From NCBI GenBank assembly GCA_934096755.1, contig CAKOMU010000027.1:1-13444 (forward strand): a stretch of DNA of 13,444 nt, read 5' to 3'. The position numbers were made by a program, and so were the translations under genes. How positions within the stretch are numbered: the stretch's first letter is position 1; each line of letters starts with the position of its first letter. Under the pieces are notes generated by a model, which made no database searches, was not told where the DNA came from, and saw only the letters and a list, made by a program, of their open reading frames with translations. Of the stretch, positions 7,295-13,444 are shown piece by piece. Source of the DNA: an uncultured Bacilli bacterium. Lineage in GTDB: Bacteria; Bacillota_I; Bacilli_A; RF39; UBA660.

Positions 7295-7338
7295 AAAACC
7301 AAATAAATAACCTAGCTATTTTTCATAAATTTGACAAC

Positions 7339-8217
7339 TTAATCTTTACGATATAAATCTATATTTCCTTTTTTAGCTTCCTTAATTATAGAAAGCCATA
7401 AATTATCTAATACCATTCTTTCTTTTTTAGGATGTACTAAAAAACGTATTGTTAACTCGATGTGATTTTCGACATATTCTGTATAAATAATTGGTTTTAA
7501 ATTATTATAATAAATTCTATAACTTCCACTAGCTTCATCAATTGCTTTATCCATTTTTTTAGGAATAGCTTTTATCACCTCATTTTGATTAACTATTTGT
7601 TCTAATTTTTTCTTATTTTTATTGACATCAGCTTCAAAATTGATAGACACTACCAATTCTGTCCATATATATTTAAATGCTGTAGTATAATTTTTTAATG
7701 GTGTTGAAAAAATTTTTGAATTAGGAATATTTACAATAATTCCACTACTCTGTTCACCATTTAATCGATTACTTAATTCTAAAACTTTAAAACTCATCGC
7801 CGAAATCAATACAACATCTCCCTTAATATCACCAATTTCTATACGATCCTCAACAATAAAAGGTTTCGAAAATCTAATAAAACATCCAGCAAATAAATTA
7901 AGAATAACCTCCCGCAAAGCAATAGTAGCACCAGCAGACATAAAGGAAATAATCGTTAAAATATTTGATAAATGACTTTCCCACGCCAAAAAGATAGTAA
8001 TAATGATTATAATATTAGCTACAATATTGCTAGTTTGATTAAACAAAAAGTTTTTTCGACTACTATGTTTCTTAATACCATATAAATGATTTATCAATCG
8101 ATTAATAAATTTTATAACAATAAATATTAAAATAGATAAAATAATTAAAACTAAATATTCATTATTTATACCACTAGCCCCCTTCATTTCTTCCATTATA
8201 TTATTAATTATATTCAT
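7339..8217 (-). CDS. MscS-family small-conductance mechanosensitive channel
   Basis: Membrane channel that opens under tension and releases solutes on osmotic downshock. The 292-residue protein has three hydrophobic segments: about 20-46, 62-82 and 84-112. The last is the pore-lining TM3, with the small/Gly-Ala pattern ISFMSAGATIALREVILNLFAG. The signature beta-domain start follows (KPFIVEDRIEIGDIKGDVVLI), then NIPNSKIFSTPLKNYT, equivalent to the IPN motif of MscS. The C-terminal alpha/beta vestibule ends at IDLYRKD. E. coli MscS has 286 residues, so length is normal. The ATG (8215-8217) has GGGGTGAT three bases upstream. There are 66 bases and no convincing terminator before cca, so it is probably the first gene of an mscS-cca-dnaD-nth unit. 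YbdG/YnaI-like subtype assignment is not possible by eye. Confidence 0.88.
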   Translation of the reverse strand: MNIINNIMEEMKGASGINNEYLVLIILSILIFIVIKFINRLINHLYGIKKHSSRKNFLFNQTSNIVANIIIIITIFLAWESHLSNILTIISFMSAGATIALREVILNLFAGCFIRFSKPFIVEDRIEIGDIKGDVVLISAMSFKVLELSNRLNGEQSSGIIVNIPNSKIFSTPLKNYTTAFKYIWTELVVSINFEADVNKNKKKLEQIVNQNEVIKAIPKKMDKAIDEASGSYRIYYNNLKPIIYTEYVENHIELTIRFLVHPKKERMVLDNLWLSIIKEAKKGNIDLYRKD

Positions 8218-8241
8218 TTTATCACCCCACTTAGGACTACT

Positions 8242-8270
8242 ATCTTAACACATATTTTTAAACATATAAA
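8242..8270 (-). promoter_or_regulatory. candidate promoter of the mscS-cca-dnaD-nth unit
   Basis: Minus strand TTTATA (8265-8270), a 17-base spacer and TAAGAT (8242-8247), with TG one base before the -10. Each hexamer matches 4 of 6. Predicted start near 8235 leaves an 18-base leader with the GGGGTGAT site. It abuts the aldolase terminator's U tract. Confidence 0.45.
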
Positions 8271-8309
8271 AAACAAAATAAAAACTTTACACCAAAACAT
8301 GTAAAGTTT
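8270..8309 (-). terminator. intrinsic terminator of the dCMP deaminase-sortase-aldolase operon
   Basis: In the minus-strand transcript AAACTTTACA (8300-8309) pairs perfectly with TGTAAAGTTT (8282-8291) around an 8-base loop. It is followed by a U-rich stretch (complement of 8268-8281). It starts 16 bases after the aldolase stop. Confidence 0.82.
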
Positions 8310-8325
8310 ATTATTTATAAAGGGA

Positions 8326-9207
8326 CTAATTTTTATTAACTGAAGCATCATAAATCTGCTCAATTGTTTTATTTAAAACATTTGTAAATTCTTCATCACT
8401 TTGTTGATCATTTAAACCTTCTAATAAAGCTCTAGAAAAACTTGCTATCATTTTTTTATTGTTTTTTAATTTTTCACAAGCTAAATCACGAGTATAACCA
8501 CCTGATAAAGCCACTATTCTCAAAACATTTTTATGCCTTAGTAAATCATTATAAAAATTATCAACTTCAGGTAAAGTAAACTTAAACATCAAATATTCAT
8601 CACTTTGACATTTATCTAAATATTTTAATATTTCATTACGCAAAAATGTTTCTATTTGTTTTTTATTTTCAGCATGAATATCTACTTCAGGTTCAATAAT
8701 TGGAATTAAACCATGGCTTATAATTATCTTTGCCAATTTAAATTGTTGTTCTACAATTTTTTTGATTCCATATTCATTATATTCTTTTATGACAGAACGC
8801 ATTTTGGTTCCTACAATCCCCATTTTCTTGGCATGTTCTAAAGACTCTTCCAAGTTAGGGATATCGTTCAATAATTGAACACCTTCACATAATTCAGCTA
8901 ACCCTTTATCAATTTTTAAGAAAGAAACAATATTTTTATCTTGCAAATACTGAACTGTATTTATACCATTGATATCCCTATTCATAGTATTTTCAAATAA
9001 AATCACACCAATTATACGTTCATCAAATGCTTCATTGGTAATAACCCTACTCCGCATTTTATGAATATAATCAAACATCACTTCATCATTAGATATCAAA
9101 TCTTCACTAATACCATAATTCATTAATGTTTTTTTACTACTTCCACCACTTTGATCCAATGCTGCGATACATCCTTTTTTATTTTTTAATATTTCAATTA
9201 CTTCCAT
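8326..9207 (-). CDS. fda: fructose-bisphosphate aldolase, class I (Staphylococcus Fda type)
   Basis: Reversibly splits fructose-1,6-bisphosphate into two triose phosphates by a Schiff-base mechanism; cytosolic glycolysis and gluconeogenesis. The 293 residues match the class I aldolase of staphylococci nearly end to end as I recall it. AALDQSGGS is at 15-23, FLKIDKGLAE at 96-105 and VGTKMRSVI at 132-140. IPIIEPEVDIHA is at 168-179, MFKFTLPE at 207-214 with the likely Schiff-base Lys209, and VALSGGYTR at 232-240. The identical C-terminus is DASVNKN. The ATG (9205-9207) is preceded by GGAGG six bases upstream. That site lies inside the sortase gene, which overlaps this one by 14 bases, so translation may be coupled. 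It is the last gene before a strong terminator. No residue loss is seen. The class is clear; the symbol follows staphylococcal use. Confidence 0.95.
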   Translation of the reverse strand: MEVIEILKNKKGCIAALDQSGGSSKKTLMNYGISEDLISNDEVMFDYIHKMRSRVITNEAFDERIIGVILFENTMNRDINGINTVQYLQDKNIVSFLKIDKGLAELCEGVQLLNDIPNLEESLEHAKKMGIVGTKMRSVIKEYNEYGIKKIVEQQFKLAKIIISHGLIPIIEPEVDIHAENKKQIETFLRNEILKYLDKCQSDEYLMFKFTLPEVDNFYNDLLRHKNVLRIVALSGGYTRDLACEKLKNNKKMIASFSRALLEGLNDQQSDEEFTNVLNKTIEQIYDASVNKN

Positions 9208-10120
9208 CTTTTTCCTCCATTTTTATTAATTTTGCATGTAATACTACTCTTTCATTATCACCATAACACGTCGACAAGGTGACAATTTTATCATTTTCAT
9301 TTAAATCAACATCAAATTGATAATAACTTCGTGTTTGTAATTTCTTTAAAAACTCTATATAGCCAGTATCAGTTTCAAACTCTATATCTAGATAATCACT
9401 AGTTGTAGGTATATGATAAACACTAAAGACTTGCCATAAACTACTATTATACTTAGTGGCAATTTTTAAAATATGATTATTTTTATCATCATACCAATTA
9501 CTTTTTATAATATTTTTTAAAGAACCAAACATTGTTCCATCAATTCTACCGTGTGCATATATAATTGTATTTCTATTTAAATTTTCTAAATTATTGCGAT
9601 AATCTAAAAAAACCCAGCCCGCTGAATTATACTTTTTGTTAAAATCTTTTTTCAAATAATATTCATTATTATTAGTTTGTACAAATGGATAATTTATATT
9701 AGTTCCATTTACTTCTATCCATCCAACAGTATCACTGTTAATATTTAACAAATTATTAAAATCAACATCCAATAAATTCATCTTAACATAATCCCAATAA
9801 ATATTTGTTTTATCCTTCTTAGGAGGATTATACACAACTGTCTTTTCTGTATCTTGAACTTCCTTTACTTCTGTTATATTTTCAATATTTTGAATGGTTT
9901 GTTCCGTCTTTTTAGAATCCCTATACCAAAACAAAACTTTTATCCCAGAAACCATAAAGCTAGTAAACAATATTATTATTAATAGAATTAAGCCAATTCT
10001 TCTTAAAAAACGTTTAGGTCTCAATCTTTTTTTCTTTAATTTTGGCAAATCGTTTTTTCGATTATCATCATCAATTAAATAAATCCTTTTAAAATCATCT
10101 TTATTTTTTATTTTAACCAC
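9194..10120 (-). CDS. class B sortase, membrane-anchored transpeptidase
   Basis: Sortases cleave a sorting signal on secreted proteins and join them to the cell wall or to pilins; the active domain is extracellular. The 308-residue protein has a 41-residue cytoplasmic N-terminus ending in a polybasic stretch (27-41). One membrane segment (about 43-62) and a low-complexity linker (to about 105) precede the sortase domain. Catalytic residues are His190 (TIIYAHGR), Cys285 (TLSTCYG) and Arg291 (ERVVLHAKL). SAGWVFLDYRN, TLSTC and the long helix before the Cys loop point to class B. The start is GTG (10118-10120), seven bases after the preceding stop, with only a weak ribosome site; no upstream in-frame start exists. 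Unlike most class B sortases it sits between dCMP deaminase and aldolase, with no sorting substrate in the window, so its target is unknown. Confidence 0.92.
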   Translation of the reverse strand: MVKIKNKDDFKRIYLIDDDNRKNDLPKLKKKRLRPKRFLRRIGLILLIIILFTSFMVSGIKVLFWYRDSKKTEQTIQNIENITEVKEVQDTEKTVVYNPPKKDKTNIYWDYVKMNLLDVDFNNLLNINSDTVGWIEVNGTNINYPFVQTNNNEYYLKKDFNKKYNSAGWVFLDYRNNLENLNRNTIIYAHGRIDGTMFGSLKNIIKSNWYDDKNNHILKIATKYNSSLWQVFSVYHIPTTSDYLDIEFETDTGYIEFLKKLQTRSYYQFDVDLNENDKIVTLSTCYGDNERVVLHAKLIKMEEKDGSN

Positions 10121-10126
10121 TCATTT

Positions 10127-10636
10127 CTAGTTACCTAAATCAATCATAATCTTTTTACTAGAATCTAACTTCAATTCTCGATATTTCACTCCACAAACAT
10201 CAAACATTTTTTTTGATGCTATGACATTATCTTGTTCTTTATATTTATCACACAAATAAATAATTTCTTTTATGCCAGTTTGAATAATAGCTTTCGCACA
10301 TTCATTACAAGGAAATAAATCAACATAAATTTTGGAACCCTCTAAATCTCTTTTATTACCACGAAAATTTAAGATGGCATTTAACTCCGCATGACAAACA
10401 TAAAAATATTTAGTATTTAAGGCATCACCTTCTCTATCCCAAGGAAAATTGTCATCCATAAAGCCATTTGGAGCACCATTATACCCAATAGATAAAATTC
10501 GATTATCACTACTTACAATACATGCCCCTACCTGAGTAGAAGGATCTTTGCTTCTTAAAGCCGATAATTTGGCAATACCCATAAAGTATTCATCCCAAGA
10601 TAAATAATCTTTTCTTTGCTTATTAATAATTGCCAC
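10127..10636 (-). CDS. dCMP deaminase (ComEB/DCTD family)
   Basis: Zinc enzyme converting dCMP to dUMP, feeding thymidylate synthesis. Counted from the preferred start, the zinc and proton-shuttle residues are His82 and Glu84 in CHAELNAI, with Cys110 and Cys113 in PCNEC. The dCMP-specific segments SKDPSTQVGACIV, GYNGAPNG and FPWDRE (about 65-70) are present, and IIQTGIKEIIY follows the second motif. The frame is open to ATG codons at 10646-10648 and 10640-10642, but the predicted transcript starts near 10651, making those almost leaderless. The GTG at 10634-10636 has GGTGAT four bases upstream, as other genes here do, and gives the family's usual N-terminus. It is first in a three-gene operon. 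The sequence resembles the eukaryotic and phage-type enzyme more than B. subtilis ComEB. The start is uncertain; the function is firm. Confidence 0.92.
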   Translation of the reverse strand: MAIINKQRKDYLSWDEYFMGIAKLSALRSKDPSTQVGACIVSSDNRILSIGYNGAPNGFMDDNFPWDREGDALNTKYFYVCHAELNAILNFRGNKRDLEGSKIYVDLFPCNECAKAIIQTGIKEIIYLCDKYKEQDNVIASKKMFDVCGVKYRELKLDSSKKIMIDLGN

Positions 10637-10657
10637 CAACATCACCATCCCAATAAT

Positions 10658-10686
10658 ATTTTATCAAATAATAATTTAAATGCAAA
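10658..10686 (-). promoter_or_regulatory. promoter of the dCMP deaminase-sortase-aldolase operon
   Basis: Minus strand TTTGCA (10681-10686, 4 of 6), a 17-base spacer and TAAAAT (10658-10663, 5 of 6), with TG one base before the -10. The start near 10651 argues for the downstream GTG start of the first gene. The -35 lies in the tail of the symporter terminator. Confidence 0.55.
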
Positions 10687-10710
10687 GAAAAAACTTAGAC
10701 CAAGCTAAGT
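10684..10710 (-). terminator. terminator of the symporter gene, overlapping its stop codon
   Basis: In the minus-strand transcript ACTTAG (10705-10710) pairs with CTAAGT (10693-10698) around a six-base loop, followed by TTTTTTCTTT. The gene's TAG (10705-10707) is inside the 5' arm, so a terminating ribosome would cover part of the stem. The stem has only six pairs, so efficiency is uncertain. Confidence 0.6.
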
Positions 10711-11958
10711 ATTCTTTTGATTAAGCCAATTTTTGCCATCTACAATTCTGGATACTACCATAGAACAACTAGTATCTCCTACTACATTTAATACAGTTGC
10801 AGGAGCATCAATAACTGTCGCAATAACGGTAAGAATTGGTAAGGCACCTGCCGGATAACCCATCATCGAGATAATGAGCATTTCTGATATTGTTCCACCT
10901 CCAATAGGAACTGCTACTACTAACAAGTTAGCTATTAATGCAGTAACAACTACTTGTAAAGTACCACTAAAAGTTGTCAAATCAGTTCCAAATAAATATG
11001 CTAAAAACATAATTTTAAAAACACTGCCAATAACGGAGCCATCTTTATGAAAACTAGTTCCTAAAGGGATAATAGCATCAGCAATATCATCTTTAACCCC
11101 CATTTTTTTAGCACAATTTACATTGACTGGAATACTGGCTGCACTAGAACAAGTAGAAAGCGACGTTAAAGATGCAGGCCAAATATTTTGCCAATATACC
11201 TTGATACCTTTTTTACCGGCTGCTACAAAGGCATAAATACTATAAACAACAACCATAAATAACAATGATACAATTGTGTAAATAATAAAGGTTTTCAAAT
11301 ACCCAACCGCAATATTAGCTCCATATGTACCAATTAATGCGGCAAAAAAACAACCTAACCCTATCGGCGCATAAAGCATTACAAAATCAATAAATTTTAA
11401 ACAAACAGCTTTAGCACTTTCCAATACTTCTAAGAATTTTTCACCTCGTTTACCAACCTTATTAATTGCTAAACCAATTAACAAAGAAAATACTACCATA
11501 GCAATTAAATTATCTTTAGATAAGACTTTATTAAAATCACTAACTGTTAAAGTATTCACCGTTTTTTCTAAAACATTGACATCTTCTGCTTGATTACTTT
11601 CTTCATCTAAACTAAGAGTCTCTTTAATTTTTTCTCCATCTTGAGTATCTACCAATTTAAAACTATAAGTTGATACTAAACCAACTAAACAAGATATTAA
11701 AGAAGTCACAATGAAAACTCCAATAATACTTATCATAATTTTCCCTAGTCTTTTAGGATTTTTAATACTACCAATCGATGTTGTAATCGTCAAAAAAATT
11801 AAAGGAATAACAATAACAAACATTAAATTCAGGAATATGTCTCCAAAATATTTTAAGAATTCTACTTTTTCTTTAAATATTAAACCAACAATTCCACCAA
11901 CAATAATTCCCATTAACAAAATAATCGTTGATCTATAATTTTTCCAAATCTTTTTCAT
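10705..11958 (-). CDS. dicarboxylate/amino acid:cation symporter (DAACS/GltP family)
   Basis: Secondary transporter, eight membrane helices plus two re-entrant hairpins, importing amino acids or dicarboxylates with Na+ or H+. The 417-residue protein has the HP1 serine motif STCSSAASIP (268-277), a TM7 motif HKDGS (304-308) where archetypes have NMDGT, and HP2 GGGTISE (353-359). TM8 reads DAPATVLNVVGD (384-395). Against GltPh, TM8 keeps Asp394, Thr398, Asn401 and Asp405 equivalents (Asp384, Thr388, Asn391, Asp395) but has Ala387 for Arg397, which binds the acidic side chain. A neutral substrate is therefore more likely than glutamate or aspartate (inference). A charged loop at about 103-135 is extracellular by homology. 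The ATG has AGGAGG six bases upstream. It is a single-gene unit, divergent from the Sel1-repeat gene. Confidence 0.9.
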   Translation of the reverse strand: MKKIWKNYRSTIILLMGIIVGGIVGLIFKEKVEFLKYFGDIFLNLMFVIVIPLIFLTITTSIGSIKNPKRLGKIMISIIGVFIVTSLISCLVGLVSTYSFKLVDTQDGEKIKETLSLDEESNQAEDVNVLEKTVNTLTVSDFNKVLSKDNLIAMVVFSLLIGLAINKVGKRGEKFLEVLESAKAVCLKFIDFVMLYAPIGLGCFFAALIGTYGANIAVGYLKTFIIYTIVSLLFMVVVYSIYAFVAAGKKGIKVYWQNIWPASLTSLSTCSSAASIPVNVNCAKKMGVKDDIADAIIPLGTSFHKDGSVIGSVFKIMFLAYLFGTDLTTFSGTLQVVVTALIANLLVVAVPIGGGTISEMLIISMMGYPAGALPILTVIATVIDAPATVLNVVGDTSCSMVVSRIVDGKNWLNQKNT

Positions 11959-11974
11959 GTCATCCTCCTATTTC

Positions 11975-12003
11975 ATTATATTATAAGTAAACCTTTCTAT
12001 TAA
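11975..12003 (-). promoter_or_regulatory. symporter promoter
   Basis: Minus strand TTAATA (11998-12003), a 17-base spacer and TATAAT (11975-11980). A second TATAAT overlaps at 11980-11985 but has no good -35. The leader would be about 10 to 17 bases and carries AGGAGG. Confidence 0.5.
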
Positions 12004-12033
12004 CTTATTTATTTCCACACATATATTTTTAAA

Positions 12034-12063
12034 TTTGCATAAAATCCACAAGAGTTTTATAAT
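12034..12063 (+). promoter_or_regulatory. promoter of the Sel1-repeat gene
   Basis: A perfect TATAAT (12058-12063) with TTTGCA (12034-12039) at 18 bases, or TTGCAT at 17. Predicted start near 12070 leaves about ten bases, just the AAGGTGAT ribosome site before the ATG. It is back to back with the symporter promoter, with about 30 bases between the -35 elements, which leaves room for a shared regulator site; none is recognisable. Confidence 0.5.
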
Positions 12064-12080
12064 ATTTACAAGGTGATAGC

Positions 12081-13444
12081 ATGTCCAAAAATTATATCAA
12101 ATTAAACATTGATGATAAACATTTATCAATCGGCAATTTATGTCGAATTACTAAAAGTCTTGCAATTAATAAATCACTAGCATTACAAAGCGAGATATTT
12201 TGTATTCTATTCGATTTAGAATATGTGAACGAAACCACAATTAACAATTACTGCAGTGGTTATCGAAATATTAATAGTGATTATAAACAAAAATACTTAT
12301 TCATTCAAAAAGAATATAATCATAATAAAAGTATTTTGCTCGATAAAACTCTAAACTTTATCACTATTTTAGAAGGCAATCTCATTAGCACTAACCAAAA
12401 ATTAGAATACATCAACAATAGTTATTTATTTCAACAACTATGTCACAAACTTTACAACATAGCCAAAAATGATCAAGAAGTTAATGAAGAATACGTAGAA
12501 AACATTCAAAATCTCCTTAAACACAATCATTATTATGAATGTTTCTGTGAATTTTTATTTTTCACTATTCTCCAAAAAAAACAACCTATTTATAAAGAAA
12601 AAATAAATACAGCTATTATTGAAAAACTATTAGAAAATTCTCACATCGCTGCCAGTGAATTAGAAGAATTTCTTTTAATAAAATTTCGTGACAGTACCAA
12701 TTATAACTATAGCATTAAAAATATTGCTAATAAATCTAATGCCTATGCTTGTTATGAATTAGGTACACAGGAATACTATGGTTATGTAGCAGGTTATCCA
12801 AGATATGACAAAAGTTTTCAATATTTAAAAGTGGCGGCACAAAAAGGTCATCCAGGAGCAAATTATTTAATTGCCAATATGTTATTAAAAAACTTAATTG
12901 GCACTGGTTCTAACGATGAATTAGAATTGGCTTATACTTATTTAAAAGTAGCAACAGAACATGGAAGTATTGAAGCATTAAACACTGTTGGGTGGATGTA
13001 TCAAAAAGGTATTCATCCTTTAAAAAAAGATGAAAACAAAGCTATACAATATTTTCAAAAAGCCACAACTAAAGATTACGTATACGCCTATAACAACCTA
13101 GGTCAAATATATGAAAAGAAAAAAGAATATGCTAAAGCTTTTACTTTTTTTATTAAAAGTGCCAATCTTGGTGAATCTTGGGCTTGTAATAAAATTGGTG
13201 AATATTATCGTCTTGGATTCACTAAAAAAGATTTAAAATTAGCTTTTGAGTATTATCAAAAAGCTCTTGATTGCCCAATTAAAAATTTATGCTATTATGC
13301 CAAATATAATTTAGCCACTTATTTTTATAAACATGGAGTATTAGATATAACTCCAGCAAATAAAAGTCTTTATCTCGAATATTTAAAAGAGGCCAGCAAT
13401 CATGATATATTAAATGCAAGTATAGATTTACTAATTATTTATAC
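12081..13444 (+). CDS. Sel1-like repeat protein with an HTH-like N-terminal region, 3' end missing
   Basis: The frame is open from ATG 12081 to the right edge: 454 complete codons, no stop. AAGGTGAT lies three bases before the ATG. Residues from about 219 on are Sel1-type TPR repeats: AYACYELG, the AFEYYQKA-like and YFQKATTKDYVYAYNNLGQIY blocks. About six units of some 36 residues have the alternating small/aromatic pattern (helix A W/Y-x2-LG, helix B A-x2-Y/W-x2-KAA). Such repeats bind partner proteins, often in signalling or secretion. Residues 1-218 are not a family I can name; they are Asn/Lys/Tyr-rich and helical. Around 34-62, VNETTINNYCSGYR resembles the recognition-helix part of XRE-type helix-turn-helix domains (a TISRYESGKR pattern). 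No signal peptide or membrane segment is seen, so it is probably cytoplasmic. The function is unknown. Confidence 0.8.
   Translation, partial: MSKNYIKLNIDDKHLSIGNLCRITKSLAINKSLALQSEIFCILFDLEYVNETTINNYCSGYRNINSDYKQKYLFIQKEYNHNKSILLDKTLNFITILEGNLISTNQKLEYINNSYLFQQLCHKLYNIAKNDQEVNEEYVENIQNLLKHNHYYECFCEFLFFTILQKKQPIYKEKINTAIIEKLLENSHIAASELEEFLLIKFRDSTNYNYSIKNIANKSNAYACYELGTQEYYGYVAGYPRYDKSFQYLKVAAQKGHPGANYLIANMLLKNLIGTGSNDELELAYTYLKVATEHGSIEALNTVGWMYQKGIHPLKKDENKAIQYFQKATTKDYVYAYNNLGQIYEKKKEYAKAFTFFIKSANLGESWACNKIGEYYRLGFTKKDLKLAFEYYQKALDCPIKNLCYYAKYNLATYFYKHGVLDITPANKSLYLEYLKEASNHDILNASIDLLIIY

Noticed and set aside
7273..7338. Possible terminator between the mscS-like gene and cca
   Set aside because: Only a five-pair A-T stem (AAATA/TATTT) without a proper U tract can be drawn, too weak to call, so the genes are treated as one unit.
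9894..10082. 62-codon plus-strand open frame opposite the sortase N-terminus
   Set aside because: It is the complement of the polybasic and membrane segments of the sortase; no promoter or ribosome site was seen.
11711..11938. 75-codon plus-strand open frame opposite the symporter N-terminus
   Set aside because: It is antisense to hydrophobic helices of the symporter; the Ile/Pro-rich composition is a by-product of the other strand.
1..13444. UGA-to-tryptophan reassignment, considered because of the low GC content
   Set aside because: Tryptophans in conserved positions are TGG, and cca ends at a TGA with the next gene starting there; standard code 11 explains all genes.
1..13444. CRISPR array, insertion sequence, prophage or defence island
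   Set aside because: No spaced direct repeats, terminal inverted repeats, transposase, integrase or nuclease motifs were seen; gene content is housekeeping.

Overview
The window is AT-rich chromosomal DNA from a Gram-positive bacterium of the Bacillota. The evidence is EzrA, DnaD, a membrane-anchored class B sortase, a glmS ribozyme of the Bacillus kind and Shine-Dalgarno sites complementary to a Bacillus-type 16S 3' end (GGAGG, GGTGAT). Tryptophan is encoded by TGG, and TGA is used as a stop (poly(A) polymerase-like gene at 6223), so the standard bacterial code applies and this is not a Mycoplasma. By inference the source is a small-genome Bacilli or Erysipelotrichia-like lineage. No mobile element, CRISPR array, rRNA or tRNA was seen, and no gene-free stretch exceeds 300 bases.

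Layout, left to right. (1) A minus-strand unit, ezrA followed by a cysteine desulfurase that runs off the left edge, covers cell division and tRNA sulfur supply. (2) A minus-strand DUF308/HdeD-like membrane protein is divergent from glmS. The two promoters have overlapping -35 hexamers, and glmS is preceded by a complete glmS ribozyme with a miniature P1 stem. (3) A hairpin between glmS and nth probably terminates both convergent units. (4) A minus-strand operon, mscS-like channel, CCA-adding enzyme, dnaD and nth, has overlapping or closely spaced genes. (5) A second tight minus-strand operon, dCMP deaminase, class B sortase and class I fructose-bisphosphate aldolase, ends at a good hairpin terminator. 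(6) A separate minus-strand dicarboxylate/amino acid:cation symporter has unusual substrate-site residues. (7) Divergent from it, on the plus strand, is a Sel1-repeat protein with an unusual N-terminal region, cut off by the right edge.

Most genes are housekeeping: envelope precursor synthesis (GlmS) under metabolite control, division (EzrA), replication initiation (DnaD), base-excision repair (Nth), tRNA maturation (CCA enzyme, cysteine desulfurase), nucleotide supply (dCMP deaminase) and glycolysis (aldolase). Points worth a second look are the glmS leader and its shared divergent promoter region, the recurring TGn-extended -10 promoters with very short leaders, the sortase embedded in a metabolic operon, the altered ligand site of the symporter, and the Sel1 protein's HTH-like N-terminus. 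I did not find a clearly new multi-gene system. All functional calls are from reading motifs and recalled family sequences; no search was run.
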